Of a stretch of 64,000 nt of DNA, positions 32,242-43,167 are shown in pieces (position 1 is the stretch's first letter; every line of letters starts with the position of its first letter). The DNA is taken from positions 496,001 through 560,000 of the forward strand of contig JAXBDG010000016.1 in NCBI GenBank assembly GCA_036320915.1, written 5' to 3'. Position numbers and translations under genes: made by a program. Under the pieces are notes generated by a model. The model searched no databases, had not been told where the DNA came from, and saw nothing but the letters and a program-made list of their open reading frames with translations. The DNA is from Linnemannia elongata. Lineage: Eukaryota; Mortierellomycota; Mortierellomycetes; Mortierellales; Mortierellaceae.

Positions 32242-32972
32242 ATGCGAATCAATTAACACTGTCACGGCCTGGTAGTGTTTCAATAAATCGCTAACGAAAG
32301 ACTATTCCTTACTAACCATTTCTCAATGTTCTTTTGGGTCAAGTCTCGAGAAGATGGAACATTCTCTGTTGTTACCGATGCCGAGGAGCCAGAGTAGTGG
32401 CGTGTGATGTTGGTCACGGTTGCTTGGTGTGTCTCAGTGGACAAAAGGTCGTCCAATGGATCCGCGGTGATTGCAAGGCCAGAAACAGACTCAGCCACTG
32501 TCACAGTGGTGCACGCCGGAAGACTGACGCTTAACTCATCAATAGGAGCATGAATGGGAGTTTGGGTTCGACCATCGGTGGGAGCCAGCCTGGATATTTC
32601 CATAGGAGAGTCCTCATGACCTTGATTGGTCCTAGTGGCCAAAACTACGTCCAAGACTACGCCTGGGTAGTTTTTGATGCAGAGAGGAGCGATTCTATTA
32701 GGACAAATTAGAGACTATGCTTGGTTAGTCTGATTGCTCGCCATTCATCTCAAGACAGACGTTGGGTGCTCCTTCACGATCTTAAGTTACCTGATTCGAT
32801 TCGAATCTCTAAGCAACTTGACTACAGAACTGCCATTGCGGATGTGCTGAACTCCCGGAAATACTTGCTCAATGTCCTCCCAAAAGATGACATTTTGTCC
32901 ATTGACATTATCGACATCGATGTTTTCGGTATCAGTTGTGCCAATAATACGAAACGACTGGGTCTCTTCCAT
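30995..32972 (-). CDS. Sel1-repeat protein with Mortierella-type N-terminal domain (4 exons, 534 aa)
   Basis: Exons: 32972-32791, 32694-32317, 32176-32045 and 31907-30995. Introns of 96, 140 and 137 bp all join at phase 2. ATG 32972 (MEETQSF) is the first ATG, since the longer frame starts at TTG. Residues 1-90 (NGQNVIFWEDIEQVFPGVQ, LLRDSNRIR, NYPGVVLDVVL) form a globular domain that I recall as common in Mortierella proteins, without known function. A Ser/Thr-rich linker and a short helical part (KWVKTAAENVSFF) follow. Exon 4 encodes about five Sel1 repeats (AQxxIGNLYxxGLGVSQDYAEAxxWYRKAAEQGD); the two central ones are nearly identical. Sel1 repeats make alpha-solenoids for protein binding. 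Intron 2 carries a 39-base T tract on the coding strand. Confidence 0.75.
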
Positions 32973-34040
32973 TGCTTGGTCTGGATGGCTGTATTGTGGG
33001 CGGAGGTATGGGGACAGGAGGGAATAGTGGGTTTGTTTGGTCAAGCGAAGGTAAGGAGGAATGAGTGTTATGGAAGAGGAGTGAGTGTGAAAGAAACAAA
33101 TTTTCAGCGTGGGCCTTTTCTACTCCAGACGTGAGTACCATCCACAGCCTCTATTTTAACTTAAGGGAGAATGATTGGTGCATGCTCTGTCGATAATGCT
33201 CAGTTGATATCAATCATGGTTGCGAAAAGAAAATTTCAAGGGAACTGGGAACAAATCGCGAATTCCTGTCGACCGATCACTTACAGCATGCCTTTTACAC
33301 TTGCTCAATAACATTTCCTAAATGTTGCTTTGCCATTGTCCTTTCGCTTCGCCAACTGTCACTACTATTTTGCTACTTTGCCAACCGACGTTTTTACCTC
33401 TGTTTGCATTACCAACTGTCAACTCTCCGATTCTGCTTTATCAACAGGGATAACTTTCTTGTGGCAGCCAAGCGTTCATAGAAACGTTGACTTTTGTTCC
33501 TTCGATGTCGGCTCTTCCATCCTTGCTTCAGTTCGAGGTCGAGTCGTTGATCCTTTGTTCACCAATTTTAATTCCCCACACGTCAATTGTGGCTTATACG
33601 ATCTTAAACCTCCCTTGTAGGTCATGCGGTTTGATCATTCGAACAAGTCTTTTAAACTTGCTAACGAAGCAGTAAGAAAGTTCAATGAGAGCGAGGCATT
33701 GAAGACAGTTGTAGTGAAATTTGATGATATGGAGTGTTTATCTGCTTGGTGAGGCGAGAAGAAAGGGAATTAGAGGAGAAAAGGATAAGATACATTTAAA
33801 ATAAATAAATAAGAATGAACAAGGCAAAACACATACATTTGCGGACAGACTCGTCAATTCGCATCAAGGACCTTACTACTTTCATTAGGCTTACCAACAC
33901 AGTCACACAATTCATTACGCTTATGGGTGTTACGCCATATTTATTTCGCACGGCCATACTTTATTTCGCACGGCCATACTTTCTCTGACACAGCTCTACT
34001 CTTACACTTTTTATATTCCCTCTTTTCTTGAAACCATCCA
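32973..34040. other. Intergenic with a 20-bp direct repeat
   Basis: About 1.07 kb with no gene I can support. A 20-bp unit (TTATTTCGCACGGCCATACT) is repeated exactly at 33941-33960 and 33961-33980, just before the leader of the next F-box pseudogene. Confidence 0.6.
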
Positions 34041-35109
34041 ATGGCATCAACTTCATTCTTCTCTCTCCCACCCGAGATTTTCGTCTACATTGGCCATTAC
34101 CTGACTCAACACGACCTCGCGCCATGCGTTCGTGTCTGCAAGGAATGGTCCTCTTACCTCACGCCTGTCTTTGGTCCGACATGGTCATTTGTCCTCCGAC
34201 CGGACAAAGCAATAACAACGACAACGACAACGAAAACAACAGCACCCGAGAAACAATACGCCTGAATCCATCACCGCCATCATCCGCCACAAACCTCAAA
34301 TCCGTCATATCAAGACGACCGACCCATCGTTACTCCTCTTATTGGTGTTCACGCGTCCGACGATACAAACCCTACGATCGCTGGATCTCTGTCTCCACAA
34401 CGAGGTACCTGATGACTCGCCCATCTGCATCTGGTCGTCAGAGGAGTTGAAAGAGGCTTGGGCCATGACTGGCAAGGTACCTGAGATTATGTCTACGTGG
34501 GGTCGTCCGCGTGAGAGCAATTGGATCCCCCTGTACCTTCTCCTGCTGATGAACAGCACCATTCTCTAGAGGCTGAAGATTAATGAGGAATGTCTTCGGG
34601 ATCATCTGGGCGAGAATGTCTCTCATGAGGTCGTAGCCGCATTCTCTACGGCGTCGTATGGAGAGGTTGGAGGTGTTGTTCGATGGAACATGACAGCGAC
34701 GACAGGTTGGCGAGAACAATGACGATAATGAGGATCCTCCGGAACTGCCGAGACCTATACCTCCCGATGGGCTAGTGTACTTTGAGGAGGAGCTTGAGCA
34801 AAACGAGGTCTAGAAGAGGTTTGACCATCTGAGAGAGGTCATTGTTCGATCGAACGATACTATGGACTCTGAGGTTTAGGGGGATGAAGGAGTTGCAGGT
34901 GTTGGATGTCTGGTTGACTGAACACAGGATTGGGTTTGCGGAGTTGAACTGGATGCATGTGAATTGACCCAAGCTGAAGAATATTGTGGGATGGGACTCG
35001 GATCGAGCATGGAGTGGAGACGTTGAGAGTAACTTGGCGTGAAAGGCGAATGTGACAGTGTGGCTAAAGGCGCATCCTCATGGCATTGGTTCGTCTTGCT
35101 GCCTGTAAC
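34041..35109 (+). pseudogene. F-box/LRR-like copy F, shrunken and frameshifted
   Basis: ATG 34041 opens a clean F-box (SLPPEIFVYIGHYLTQHDLAPC). The frame is lost after about 70 codons. Pieces then appear in different frames: LRSLDLCL, LEVLFD-like DNA near 34660, and the C-terminal block at 34880-35100 (MKELQVLDVWLTEHRIGFAELNWMHVN, a stop for Trp, PKLKNI, HPHGIGSS). The copy is about 1.07 kb against 1.72-1.95 kb for open ones, so most of the LRR body is deleted. Confidence 0.8.
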
Positions 35110-35377
35110 TAAATATCACAAGCAAAGGATCTTTGTAGAAATAAAACTTAAGCTTGAAACTGGTTGATAGTATTTTTTTTTCAGGCACCATCTGACAAAG
35201 GCCTCTTCTTTTTGCCTCCAGAAGCACCCCCTCTTTACCTTCCTGTTCTCATTAAAGTCATGCCATCGAACACTCAAAACTTTCACGCCTTGGTACACCG
35301 CACTCGCGCACACTTGTAGCAATCAGGGATTTGACAAAGAAATCGTCTTGCGACTTTCTCGTTCTTCCGTTTATTAC

Positions 35378-35722
35378 TTAGTTAACAGCATCACAGTTGT
35401 AAGGTCCACCCGAAGCAATACCATCCTGACCGACCGAGGCGCTGTTAACCCACTGAGCGTTGCTCCTGGAGGCACCCTTCGAAAGTACTGAGTAATTGCC
35501 CGTGCAATCATCGGTCGAGAACAACTTCATAACACCGCCGTTGGTGTTCTTGATGATGGCGGTCTGGGATGTCTCGAGGCAGACGCAGGTTCTCTTTCCG
35601 GCGACGGGGACCGTCACGGTCGAGCCGGCGTTGTTGGTCACCTGGAATTGCCAGTCGCCCAAAGCCAGGGCGCTGTTAAGGGTGGCGATGGTGGCGATCA
35701 AGAGGGCGAGAGATTTGTGCAT
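35378..35722 (-). CDS. Small secreted four-cysteine protein (114 aa)
   Basis: ATG 35722 (MHKSLALLIATIATLNSALA) gives a typical signal peptide of about 20 residues; the longer frame from 35770 would hide it. The mature part (about 94 aa) has four Cys (CVC, DDC, YNC), two Asn-x-Thr/Ser sites, and a beta-rich pattern with MKLFSTDDCTGNYSVLSKG. This recalls the LYS-D-C-G motif of small secreted fungal proteins. No catalytic motif is seen. Probably extracellular; possible roles (wall protein, effector-like, antimicrobial) are guesses. A separate transcription unit from its F-box neighbours. Confidence 0.7.
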   Translation of the reverse strand: MHKSLALLIATIATLNSALALGDWQFQVTNNAGSTVTVPVAGKRTCVCLETSQTAIIKNTNGGVMKLFSTDDCTGNYSVLSKGASRSNAQWVNSASVGQDGIASGGPYNCDAVN

Positions 35723-37195
35723 TTTTCTATTGCGAATGGGGAGATCGAACATAAAAGTAGAAGTTAGCATTTGAGGAGAAACAGGACGTGAAAGACATAG
35801 GTACAGAGTCGAAGTGATGGCGCGAGATGGGCATTGAGGAGAAACGTACGTTTGATGTTGTTCAGAAAGAAGAGAGATGGGTTACTGTTTTCATTTCATT
35901 ATGAACAAGAAAACCCTGGTATTTAAGCGAAAATGGTGAAAAGTTCCGCCGAGATTCTGAGTCTTGACTTTGAAACTGTTAACGCTCATGCCCCAAAACG
36001 GCAAAGCTGCAGGGACGCCGCCTTTTTTGTCAAACCTAAAAAAAAAAAAAAAAAGGCGGCGTGACCGTTCTCCTCTTTTCTTCTCTTCAGCTATCAACAC
36101 ACTACGATGCTCTGAATTTTCCCATTAGGCTAGGCTAATCGTGCGTTATCTCCTGGTGGAGTCCTTCTTTCCTTCAGAATTGAAAAAAAACAAAACAAAA
36201 CAAAACAAACAAGCTTGCAATCAAATCGAATTGGAAGGAGCTCTAGACCTATTACCCTGTCATAAAAAAGGACATATATGTTCGGAGGGAAAGAAGACAG
36301 GGCTCTATTTGCTTTGTCAGAACCGTTAAAAACCAAACTGTTTCTTAGGCGGCGTTGGGTGTACAATAGTGTACTCAAATATGCATGCAATTAATCCTAT
36401 CCCGAACACAGAGAAGCACTAAAGAGTCGACCGATCACTCTGTATTACGTTGAGGGTCGGTGGGAAAGTTTGTGTGGGTACGAAGTAGCCCCATCCTTCA
36501 TTTTTCAACCCTTGCTATTTACTTTTTCACGTTTGGGTGGATCATGTAGGCATAGGGTGAGCTACTCGTTGGGTATTGGGTGTCTGGAACTTTCTTTATT
36601 TTCTTTTCTCCGACGGACGCTTAGCTCATCCCTCCCTACAGTTATCTTGCTAGCACAAGCAAAGGCCTACTTGAACGCGTCTTGTTTCGAGAGTCAAGGA
36701 GGGAGGGTGGATAGTTGCCAGTTTTATGTGCGTAGATGAATTAAGAGAGAAGAGATAAGGGGTGTGAGATTCGAACGCGAACAAAAGATCCAAGCAGTTG
36801 TCTTGATACTACGTACGTTATTGACTTGGTTGCCAGGTGATAGACCCGGACGCGGAAAAAAGCATACGGGACGCGTAGATAGACGTGGGATAGATGAGAT
36901 GGGTGTCCTTTGGATTTGCTTTTTTTTTTTTTTTTTTTTTTTTTTGCCCAACGACCGCAACATGCTGTGAAAACGAATGGCTGGGATCTCCGCCTGCAGT
37001 GAATCAACCCCCCTACCAGCAACAACCTTTTGAGCGCATACACCTCTTATGTTAGTGACAACTGCTAATTTTGATAGAGAGAATGGCCAGTCGGTGATGT
37101 CTTTGCATCCCTCTTTCGCTCTCGCTCCTTGGGGATGGCCGTGCTAACAGTAATAGAAAATATATATAAAAAAAGCAGAGGGTGTATCTGGGGGT
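35723..37195. other. Intergenic
   Basis: About 1.47 kb. A hairpin with 14-bp arms (ACGCCGCCTTTTTT at 36015-36028, complement at 36049-36062) and a T tract at 36920-36945 are the only features. ORFs here have no recognisable content. Confidence 0.55.
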
Positions 37196-38340
37196 TTAAT
37201 TGCTTTCATCTCTGTTATGAATAATAGGAACCCACTCATCCATATAATAAAAGTTAAGGTTATAATTATCCTCTGTCATCTCCGTCTCCATATGCTCCTT
37301 GGGCACTGTGCTGACGACATGGCAGTTGGAACAAAAGTAGGCTACTACAAAGCTTAAACTGCTCCCAGAGGTCATCAGATACTTTGAGGCGATCATAAAA
37401 AGGATTGTCTCCTCTGTCGACTCCATGTTATAATACTGTGCATCCTGGAGAGCTCGCTTTATATCTTGCAGTCGCCTCCAATTGCTCCATAACCAGATAG
37501 AGAGTTGATAGTAAATGAAATGTATCCTGTCGGCGGGAAGAGATATGGAGAGTTTTCGTCTCATTTCTTCAATGATCCCGACGTCGGTCTCAGGTTGCTC
37601 CGAAACGGTGATGTCGCCAGGCCGAATGTGAATCGCCAGACGATCCACTTGCTCGACGTTGTGTTGTCCTTGTCCTTGCACTGTCGGCTCATTGGCCTGC
37701 AGCAGATCACTGATGTCCCCCGTGGCATTGAAGAGTGAAAAGCCCGCCTGGAAACAGTTGAGATTTGGGCTGGGGTTATCCTCGGGACAGCTGTAAGAGT
37801 TGCGTCCTCCGAAGTCGAGAAGCGGTCTCCGCAACTCGTGCTCGCTCATCTCTGCGTAAGCGATGGGCGGTCGTATCTCGATAATTGTAGACTGGTATCA
37901 ACAGGTTCAAATTCATCTCAAAGGCTTGACCGTTCGGTACTGTCACCAGTTCTTGAGGTACGGGGTATCGCTGTCGGATGAGATCGCCCAACATCCCAGG
38001 TCAGCTAGCCGGAAGTTGTGGACAAACGACTTCTCATTGAACACATATTGGAGACCTTTTTCTTGGCGAAGTAGATACCCATCAGTAACTCACTGAACTT
38101 GTGTCCCATTCCCTGGTTCGCAAAGTCATGTGTGAAGTATTTCAGTTCAGACAGAGAAACTTTGTCGCGGAGTCGAAGAGTAGAGGGATGGGGTCCTCAA
38201 CAGTCACATCGGGCCGGGTAGAGCGCAGTCGAGCACACTGGAGAAGTTTAGAAGGTCGTTGTTTATCCCAAATCGCCCCTTGTTCGCACCTCCTATACGA
38301 AATGTAGAATGAAGAATGCTGGAATTGACAACCTAGGAAC
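37196..38340 (-). pseudogene. Decayed fucosyltransferase-like (HIRxGD) gene
   Basis: The open 3' part (37849-37196) reads LLDFGGRNSYSCPED, then RLAIHIRPGDITVSE, LPADRIHFIYYQ, and ends MDEWVPIIHNRDESN. The AIHIRPGD motif resembles the HVRRxD/HIRxGD nucleotide-sugar-binding motif of GT-B fucosyltransferases. Upstream pieces lie in other frames: LGDLIRQRYPVPQELVTV and FEMNLNLLIPV (37994-37870), YVFNEKSFVHNFRLADLG, ELKYFTHDFANQGMGHKFSELLMGIYF and DPIPLLFDS. At least three frame changes, none clearly an intron, indicate a pseudogene. Family from memory. Confidence 0.55.
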
Positions 38341-38492
38341 ACCGCCTCGCGTTACATCATTAGGCTCGGTCCACGTGCAGAAAAGCAATCATCGCACCGT
38401 TTTCTCACAGACCACACGAAATAAAAAAAGGGGGGCAACGCAAGTCTTATGGAACCTCAATTCTTCTTGTTCACACTCACTCACGTCTCGTC

Positions 38493-38801
38493 ATGAAGTC
38501 CGATGTACCTCCTCGACTCTTCCAGATCCCGGAATTGGCATTCCTCGTCGCATCACACCTCACCAAGAGTGACATTTCGCGTCTTATGAGGACCAGCCAA
38601 CAGATGTACCAAACAATGACCCTGGCCTTCTACCACAACCTGAGCTCGTCCTTTCACTTCATATATAAAGACTCCGGCTTCTTGGTCGAAGACTCCCAGG
38701 GACTGAAGGCTCTGGCGAGAAATATCCAGCATGTGAAAGAGTGGGACACTGGCATCTTCTTCTTCAACTACTACTACCACGCCTCAGCTCCCTTCCGCAA
38801 T

Positions 38802-38836
<35 letters not shown>

Positions 38837-40544
38837 AAACAAAAACAAGGACAACATAGCACCGACAGCGGTCCCACTCGCTGACCCCCCATGGCCTCCC
38901 CTCTCAGCGTTAGCCCAGATATTCGCGCCAGGTCGTCGCGACGACGTCTACGAACTGACTGCCCTGCCTCAGATGAGTTTGTTGACCAGAATTAACCTAA
39001 ATCTCGAATGGGGTCCTTTGGAGGCCAATTGTCGCTACCCTTTCCCCGATTTTCACAGCGCCCGCAAGACGCTCCTTCGAATTTGCGAGATTCTCCGACT
39101 CTTGCCACGGCTTTGCCAACTGGACATCTGCGGGCTTGTAATCAAGGACTCTGGAAGCGCGCGACTTTTCACGTCGACTATGTGGGAGATGACTCAACTG
39201 AGACGACTGAACATCACCCTTTCAGTCAGAGGCTCCTACCATGGAATCAGGACCTTGCTCTTCGACAACCTTCCACCGTCAATCGAGCGACTACACATTG
39301 GAGGAACAAGCTCTCATGTGCTGGGGGATTATGGCGGAGTGGAGGCAGACAACTCCAATTATAGGACAATGGAGGCTGGTCAAGATCTAGCAAGGAGCAT
39401 AACCAAACGGGCGAATCTTCGAGACTTGGCGTTGGACGACTGGCAGGAGAGCACCACCATGGAGCAGTTTCTTTCAGTGTTTACACGTTGCCCAAGTTTG
39501 AAGACACTGAGGTTGAAACAGCCCTCTGCTCCTGCTGGGGTAGATGGGACCGATATTGGTAGAATTTGTCCCGACCTCCGAGATATTTCCTACGACGGAT
39601 CAAGCGACATGGATGGCAACGACAAGTGGCCCCTCGAGGTCATGGAGACTCTGCGGGAGAATCAGATGGAGAGCCTGGAGTATCAATCGGTATCACACTG
39701 CCGTTTGGACGATGCTACTGCAGTAAAGACCCTCCTGCGACATTCCAGTTCTCTTTGGCAGATCAAGATCATCTCGCCGGTCACCAGCTCGGCCGTGCGG
39801 ATGATATTGGAGACGTGCAAGGCTCTGGAGGTCTTGCAGATTTCTCGTTCTACGGTTGAACTCTGTGACGCGATTGCTTCTCCCTGGGCATGCTCCAAGA
39901 TGACCAGCCTGACACTGTCTATCAAGATATCCCCATCGTCTTCTCCTCCAGGTACCGAGTTCGTCCCCTCCTACCTCCAGGAGCCGCCAACTCCACTATC
40001 AGCCGGCGAGAAGAATATTTTCACTCAGCTGGAGGTGTTTTATCGACAAATCGGGAAACTGACGGGATTGCGACATCTCAACATTGACAGGACGGAATAC
40101 AGCGAGCATGGATCGATCGTCGGCCGATCTAACTTGCGCGACAGACCGTTACCCGGAATGCTGATCTTGTCCACCAATAGGGCTGGTCGACCTGGATTTC
40201 TGGACTTGTTGGAAGGATTGAGTAAGCTTGAGACGGTTGAGGGGGCTATCTTCCCAGAGACAGCGGATAGAATGATGTCCGAGTTCACCAGGGAATTCAC
40301 TTGGATTTGTAAGCATTGGCAATCTTTGCGCCAACCAGACTTTCTCCCTCATATGAAGCCTCGGAGGTTTGTTATTTATGAGGATGTTGCCGAACTTCAG
40401 AAATCACTGAAGTGGCCATTGGTGATATTGCTTCTGTATTGGCTCGACAGTCCTCTATACATGGTGGCGTTTCTCTTTTGGTGGTTCAGTGATCGTCTTG
40501 AGGGAGGCATTGTAGACTTATATAACTACTTGAATAGAGAGTAG
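38493..40544 (+). CDS. Divergent F-box/LRR protein G with hydrophobic C-terminus (683 aa)
   Basis: Intronless. The F-box is LFQIPELAFLVASHLTKSDISRLMRTSQQMY (residues 9-39). The body is LRR-like, but lacks the WALG...PRPDVV and TAHRIGVEEL signposts of the neighbouring family, so it is a different F-box subfamily. A run of 12 Asn plus Asn/Lys (about 104-123) comes from an AAC repeat. The last 50 residues contain two hydrophobic segments (LVILLLYWL, LYMVAFLFWWF). These suggest membrane attachment, which is unusual for an SCF receptor. Confidence 0.8.
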
Positions 40545-40765
40545 AATGAGGCGGCATCGACTTTTTCGCTCAGCTGTTTCTTTTACCAACCTTCTCTCTC
40601 TCTCACTCTCGTTAAATGATCAATTTGATATCAAGAACGCAATGACAAATTAAACATTCTCACTCCACTGGACTGCCTTTTTCATTACTACCAAAAGACA
40701 CAAGAACGAGTGCACACTTTTTTTTTTCAACTCTACTCACACTCACTCAGCCTACTTCCGTTCTC

Positions 40766-42544
40766 ATACCGGAGACTTCCTTCTCCTCACTTCCGCTTGA
40801 GATTGTGCAGCTCATCGCTGACCACCTGGACCAATACTCTCTCTCCCAATGCAATCTCGTTTGCCATGCCTGGCATTCCACCTTTGAATCATCCTTCTGG
40901 CGATCAGTCCAACTCAGCCCATACTTCCGTTTCGACAACACCTCTCCTTCTCTAGAAGCACTCACCCGCAACCTACACCACATCCGCCAATTGGAGACCT
41001 CTGACCCGACACTCGTTCACCTTCTTGCCTTCCACCCAGCTGCACTCAACCAACTTCAGTCCTTGGACCTGTACCTCTACGACGACAAGACCTCTTTATT
41101 CCCCACTACAGACTCTCCTGAACCAGGGATGGCACTTGGAAACAACATACAGGCGATCAGCAGGATTCTGGAAGGATGCCACAATTTGCAGGTTCTGAGT
41201 CTTGGGATCACGGACTGCTTCACAAAATCGGACAAGACCGTCGCCTTCCAGGAGATTATGTCCGCCTGTCCTACAGGATCACTCGAGTCTATCAAGCTGT
41301 ACTTTGAGACGCAAGATCCTGGCTTTTGTTACCGAAATACATCGCGGTCGATAATAACTAATCATGTCCAGAACTATCAATCAGACGTAGACCAACAGCA
41401 GCGCCTTCCGTCTTTCATCGCCTTGCAGGATGTATTCATCAGGGCCAGCACAAATCACATGCATTCGTCCACACTGGCCTTTTTGGTTCGATGTCCCAAC
41501 CTAGTGAGGCTTGAGATGGATTCGGTGGATGATTGCGTGTTGTTTGACTTGGCGGGCACACTTCAAGCGTTCTGCCCCAACTTGGTCGAATTGGTCTGGA
41601 CCGACAATGATTACGAGGACGAGTACATAGCTGTGGTGTTGGGGTCCAGTCGGCTAGGATGGAGAGTTCTAACAGCGCTCTGGCATGTAGGTTTTGGTCC
41701 ATTATCCTGCGAGGCTGTGATGAGAAGTGCTGAGACCTTGGAGGAACTGAAGATGTCAGCATGGGTGAGCAGCTCTAGTGAGGTTCGTTGGAGGTTTTAC
41801 TTGGACATGCTCTGTTCTGCCAGGAATCTTCGAATACTTACTGGACTTGACGGTCAGACAAGGAGTATGAATGAGTCTACGATCGAGGTGCATGCTGAGA
41901 AGGCGTTCAAGCAGCATATCGAAAGTGGTGGTGGTCGGACGTGGGTGTTGGGGTCTTTAATGAAGCACTTAGGGATGCAAGTTATTGGCGTTCCCCGACC
42001 GGATGTGGTGTGCCGAGACAATGGAACACCTTTGAGGTCGTGGATGGTCGATGAGCTTGACGACAGTCGCCGATATGAGGTTCAAAGGTGGATCTATGAG
42101 CAGCTAGGGAGGATGACAGGTCTTGAAGAGCTTGCTCTAGGGGTGGTTGACATTTGTCTCGAGGATGTGGGGGATTTTATGCCTGAAGAGGATATTAATG
42201 ATGAGGGAATATCTCTTACGAAATTAGAGGATGATATGGAGGAGGATGGCTGGTTGAATAGGCTGATCAACTACCAGAGTTTGGAGTTTTCTTTGGAGAG
42301 TGGGTTGGAGCTGTTGATTGGGTTGAAAGTGCTGAAGATACTGGATGTCAAGTCGACGGCTCACAGGATCGGGGTTGAGGAGCTGGAGTGGATGCATGTG
42401 CATTGGCCCAAGCTGAAGGAGATCAAGGGATTGGTCACCGAGAGGAAGTGGGCTGGGGATGATGAAGAAGGAATCAAGGTTAAGCAGGATGTCGAGGCTT
42501 GGATAGCTGCGCACCCCCACGGTATTGGGTCTTCTTATTATTAG
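40766..42544 (+). pseudogene. F-box/LRR-like copy H, start codon ATA instead of ATG
   Basis: An otherwise open frame of 592 codons. By family comparison (MTSIASLPQE, MSSPSFTSLPPE) the protein should begin at 40766, but that codon is ATA, followed by PETSFSSLPLEIVQLIADHLDQYSLSQC (in the frame). The next in-frame ATG is about 120 codons on, after the F-box. The body is complete: LESIKLYFE, CPNLVRLEMDSVD, SAETLEELK, LCSARNLRILTG, GVPRPDVVCRDNG, YEQLGRMTGLEELALG, LEFSLESGLELLIGL, TAHRIGVEELEWM, HPHGIGSSYY. It may be freshly inactivated, or use a non-AUG start or an upstream exon that I could not find. Confidence 0.65.
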
Positions 42545-42617
42545 CGAAGTAAAAAATAAAATCATTCGCTTCTTTGGTCCCTTGTTTTTCTTACAATGGA
42601 ATGAAGGGGAAACGGGA

Positions 42618-42944
42618 GGGGGATGGTAGGCTCGACTCCACCCATCAAGAAGCGCCTGCAATTCTTATTGCCAAAAGGCATTTGCTTCTCTGACAGCTGG
42701 CGTCAAAGTCGGGGGTTGACATAGAACCTCGCAAAATAGATTTCTGTCGTACAAAACCCGTAAATCCTTATAAGGGTTACTGCCCTATTTATATCTTACA
42801 TTTTTCTAGCAGGGACAGAAATCTATTTTGCGAGGTTCTATGTCAACCCCCGACTTTGACGCCAGCTGTCAGAGAAGCAAATGCCTTTTGGCAATAAGAA
42901 TTGCAGGCGCTTCTTGATGGGTGGAGTCTAGCCTAGGGGGATGG
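42618..42944. repeat. Target-site duplication of the MITE
   Basis: GGGGGATGG at 42618-42626 and at 42936-42944, directly abutting the two inverted repeats. Confidence 0.8.
42627..42935. mobile_element. Foldback MITE, Mutator-like (122-bp TIRs, 9-bp TSD)
   Basis: Left arm 42627-42748 and right arm 42814-42935 are inverted repeats that match at 121 of 122 positions; the one mismatch is 7 bases from the outer ends. The spacer is 65 bp and holds a CCTTATAAGG palindrome (42766-42775). There is no coding capacity. The outer ends are TAGGCT/AGCCTA. Exact 9-bp copies of GGGGGATGG flank it. Very long terminal inverted repeats with a 9-bp duplication are the hallmark of Mutator-like (MULE) elements. 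It sits 82 bp after the stop of F-box copy H. If transcribed it would fold into a long hairpin. The near-identity of the arms points to recent insertion. Confidence 0.85.
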
Positions 42945-43167
42945 TTGGATATGGCCATCAAATCCTTGCAATCTTAACATGGGGGGATATGCTACCTCTG
43001 CTTGTGAACGTCGTTTTTTTTTCTCAATGGTATTGCGCCCCCCCTCCCATTTTCTGTATTTAATCTTCTTTCTTCATTGTTCTACTTTCTTCATTCTTCT
43101 TCTTTCTCACTCACTCTCCTTCTCTCCCTATACAGTCAACTCTCAGCACCGACCCTAAGACTCAAAA
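42945..43167. other. Leader of F-box I
   Basis: Pyrimidine-rich DNA with no gene. A T-run and a C-run occur near 43010-43050. Confidence 0.5.
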
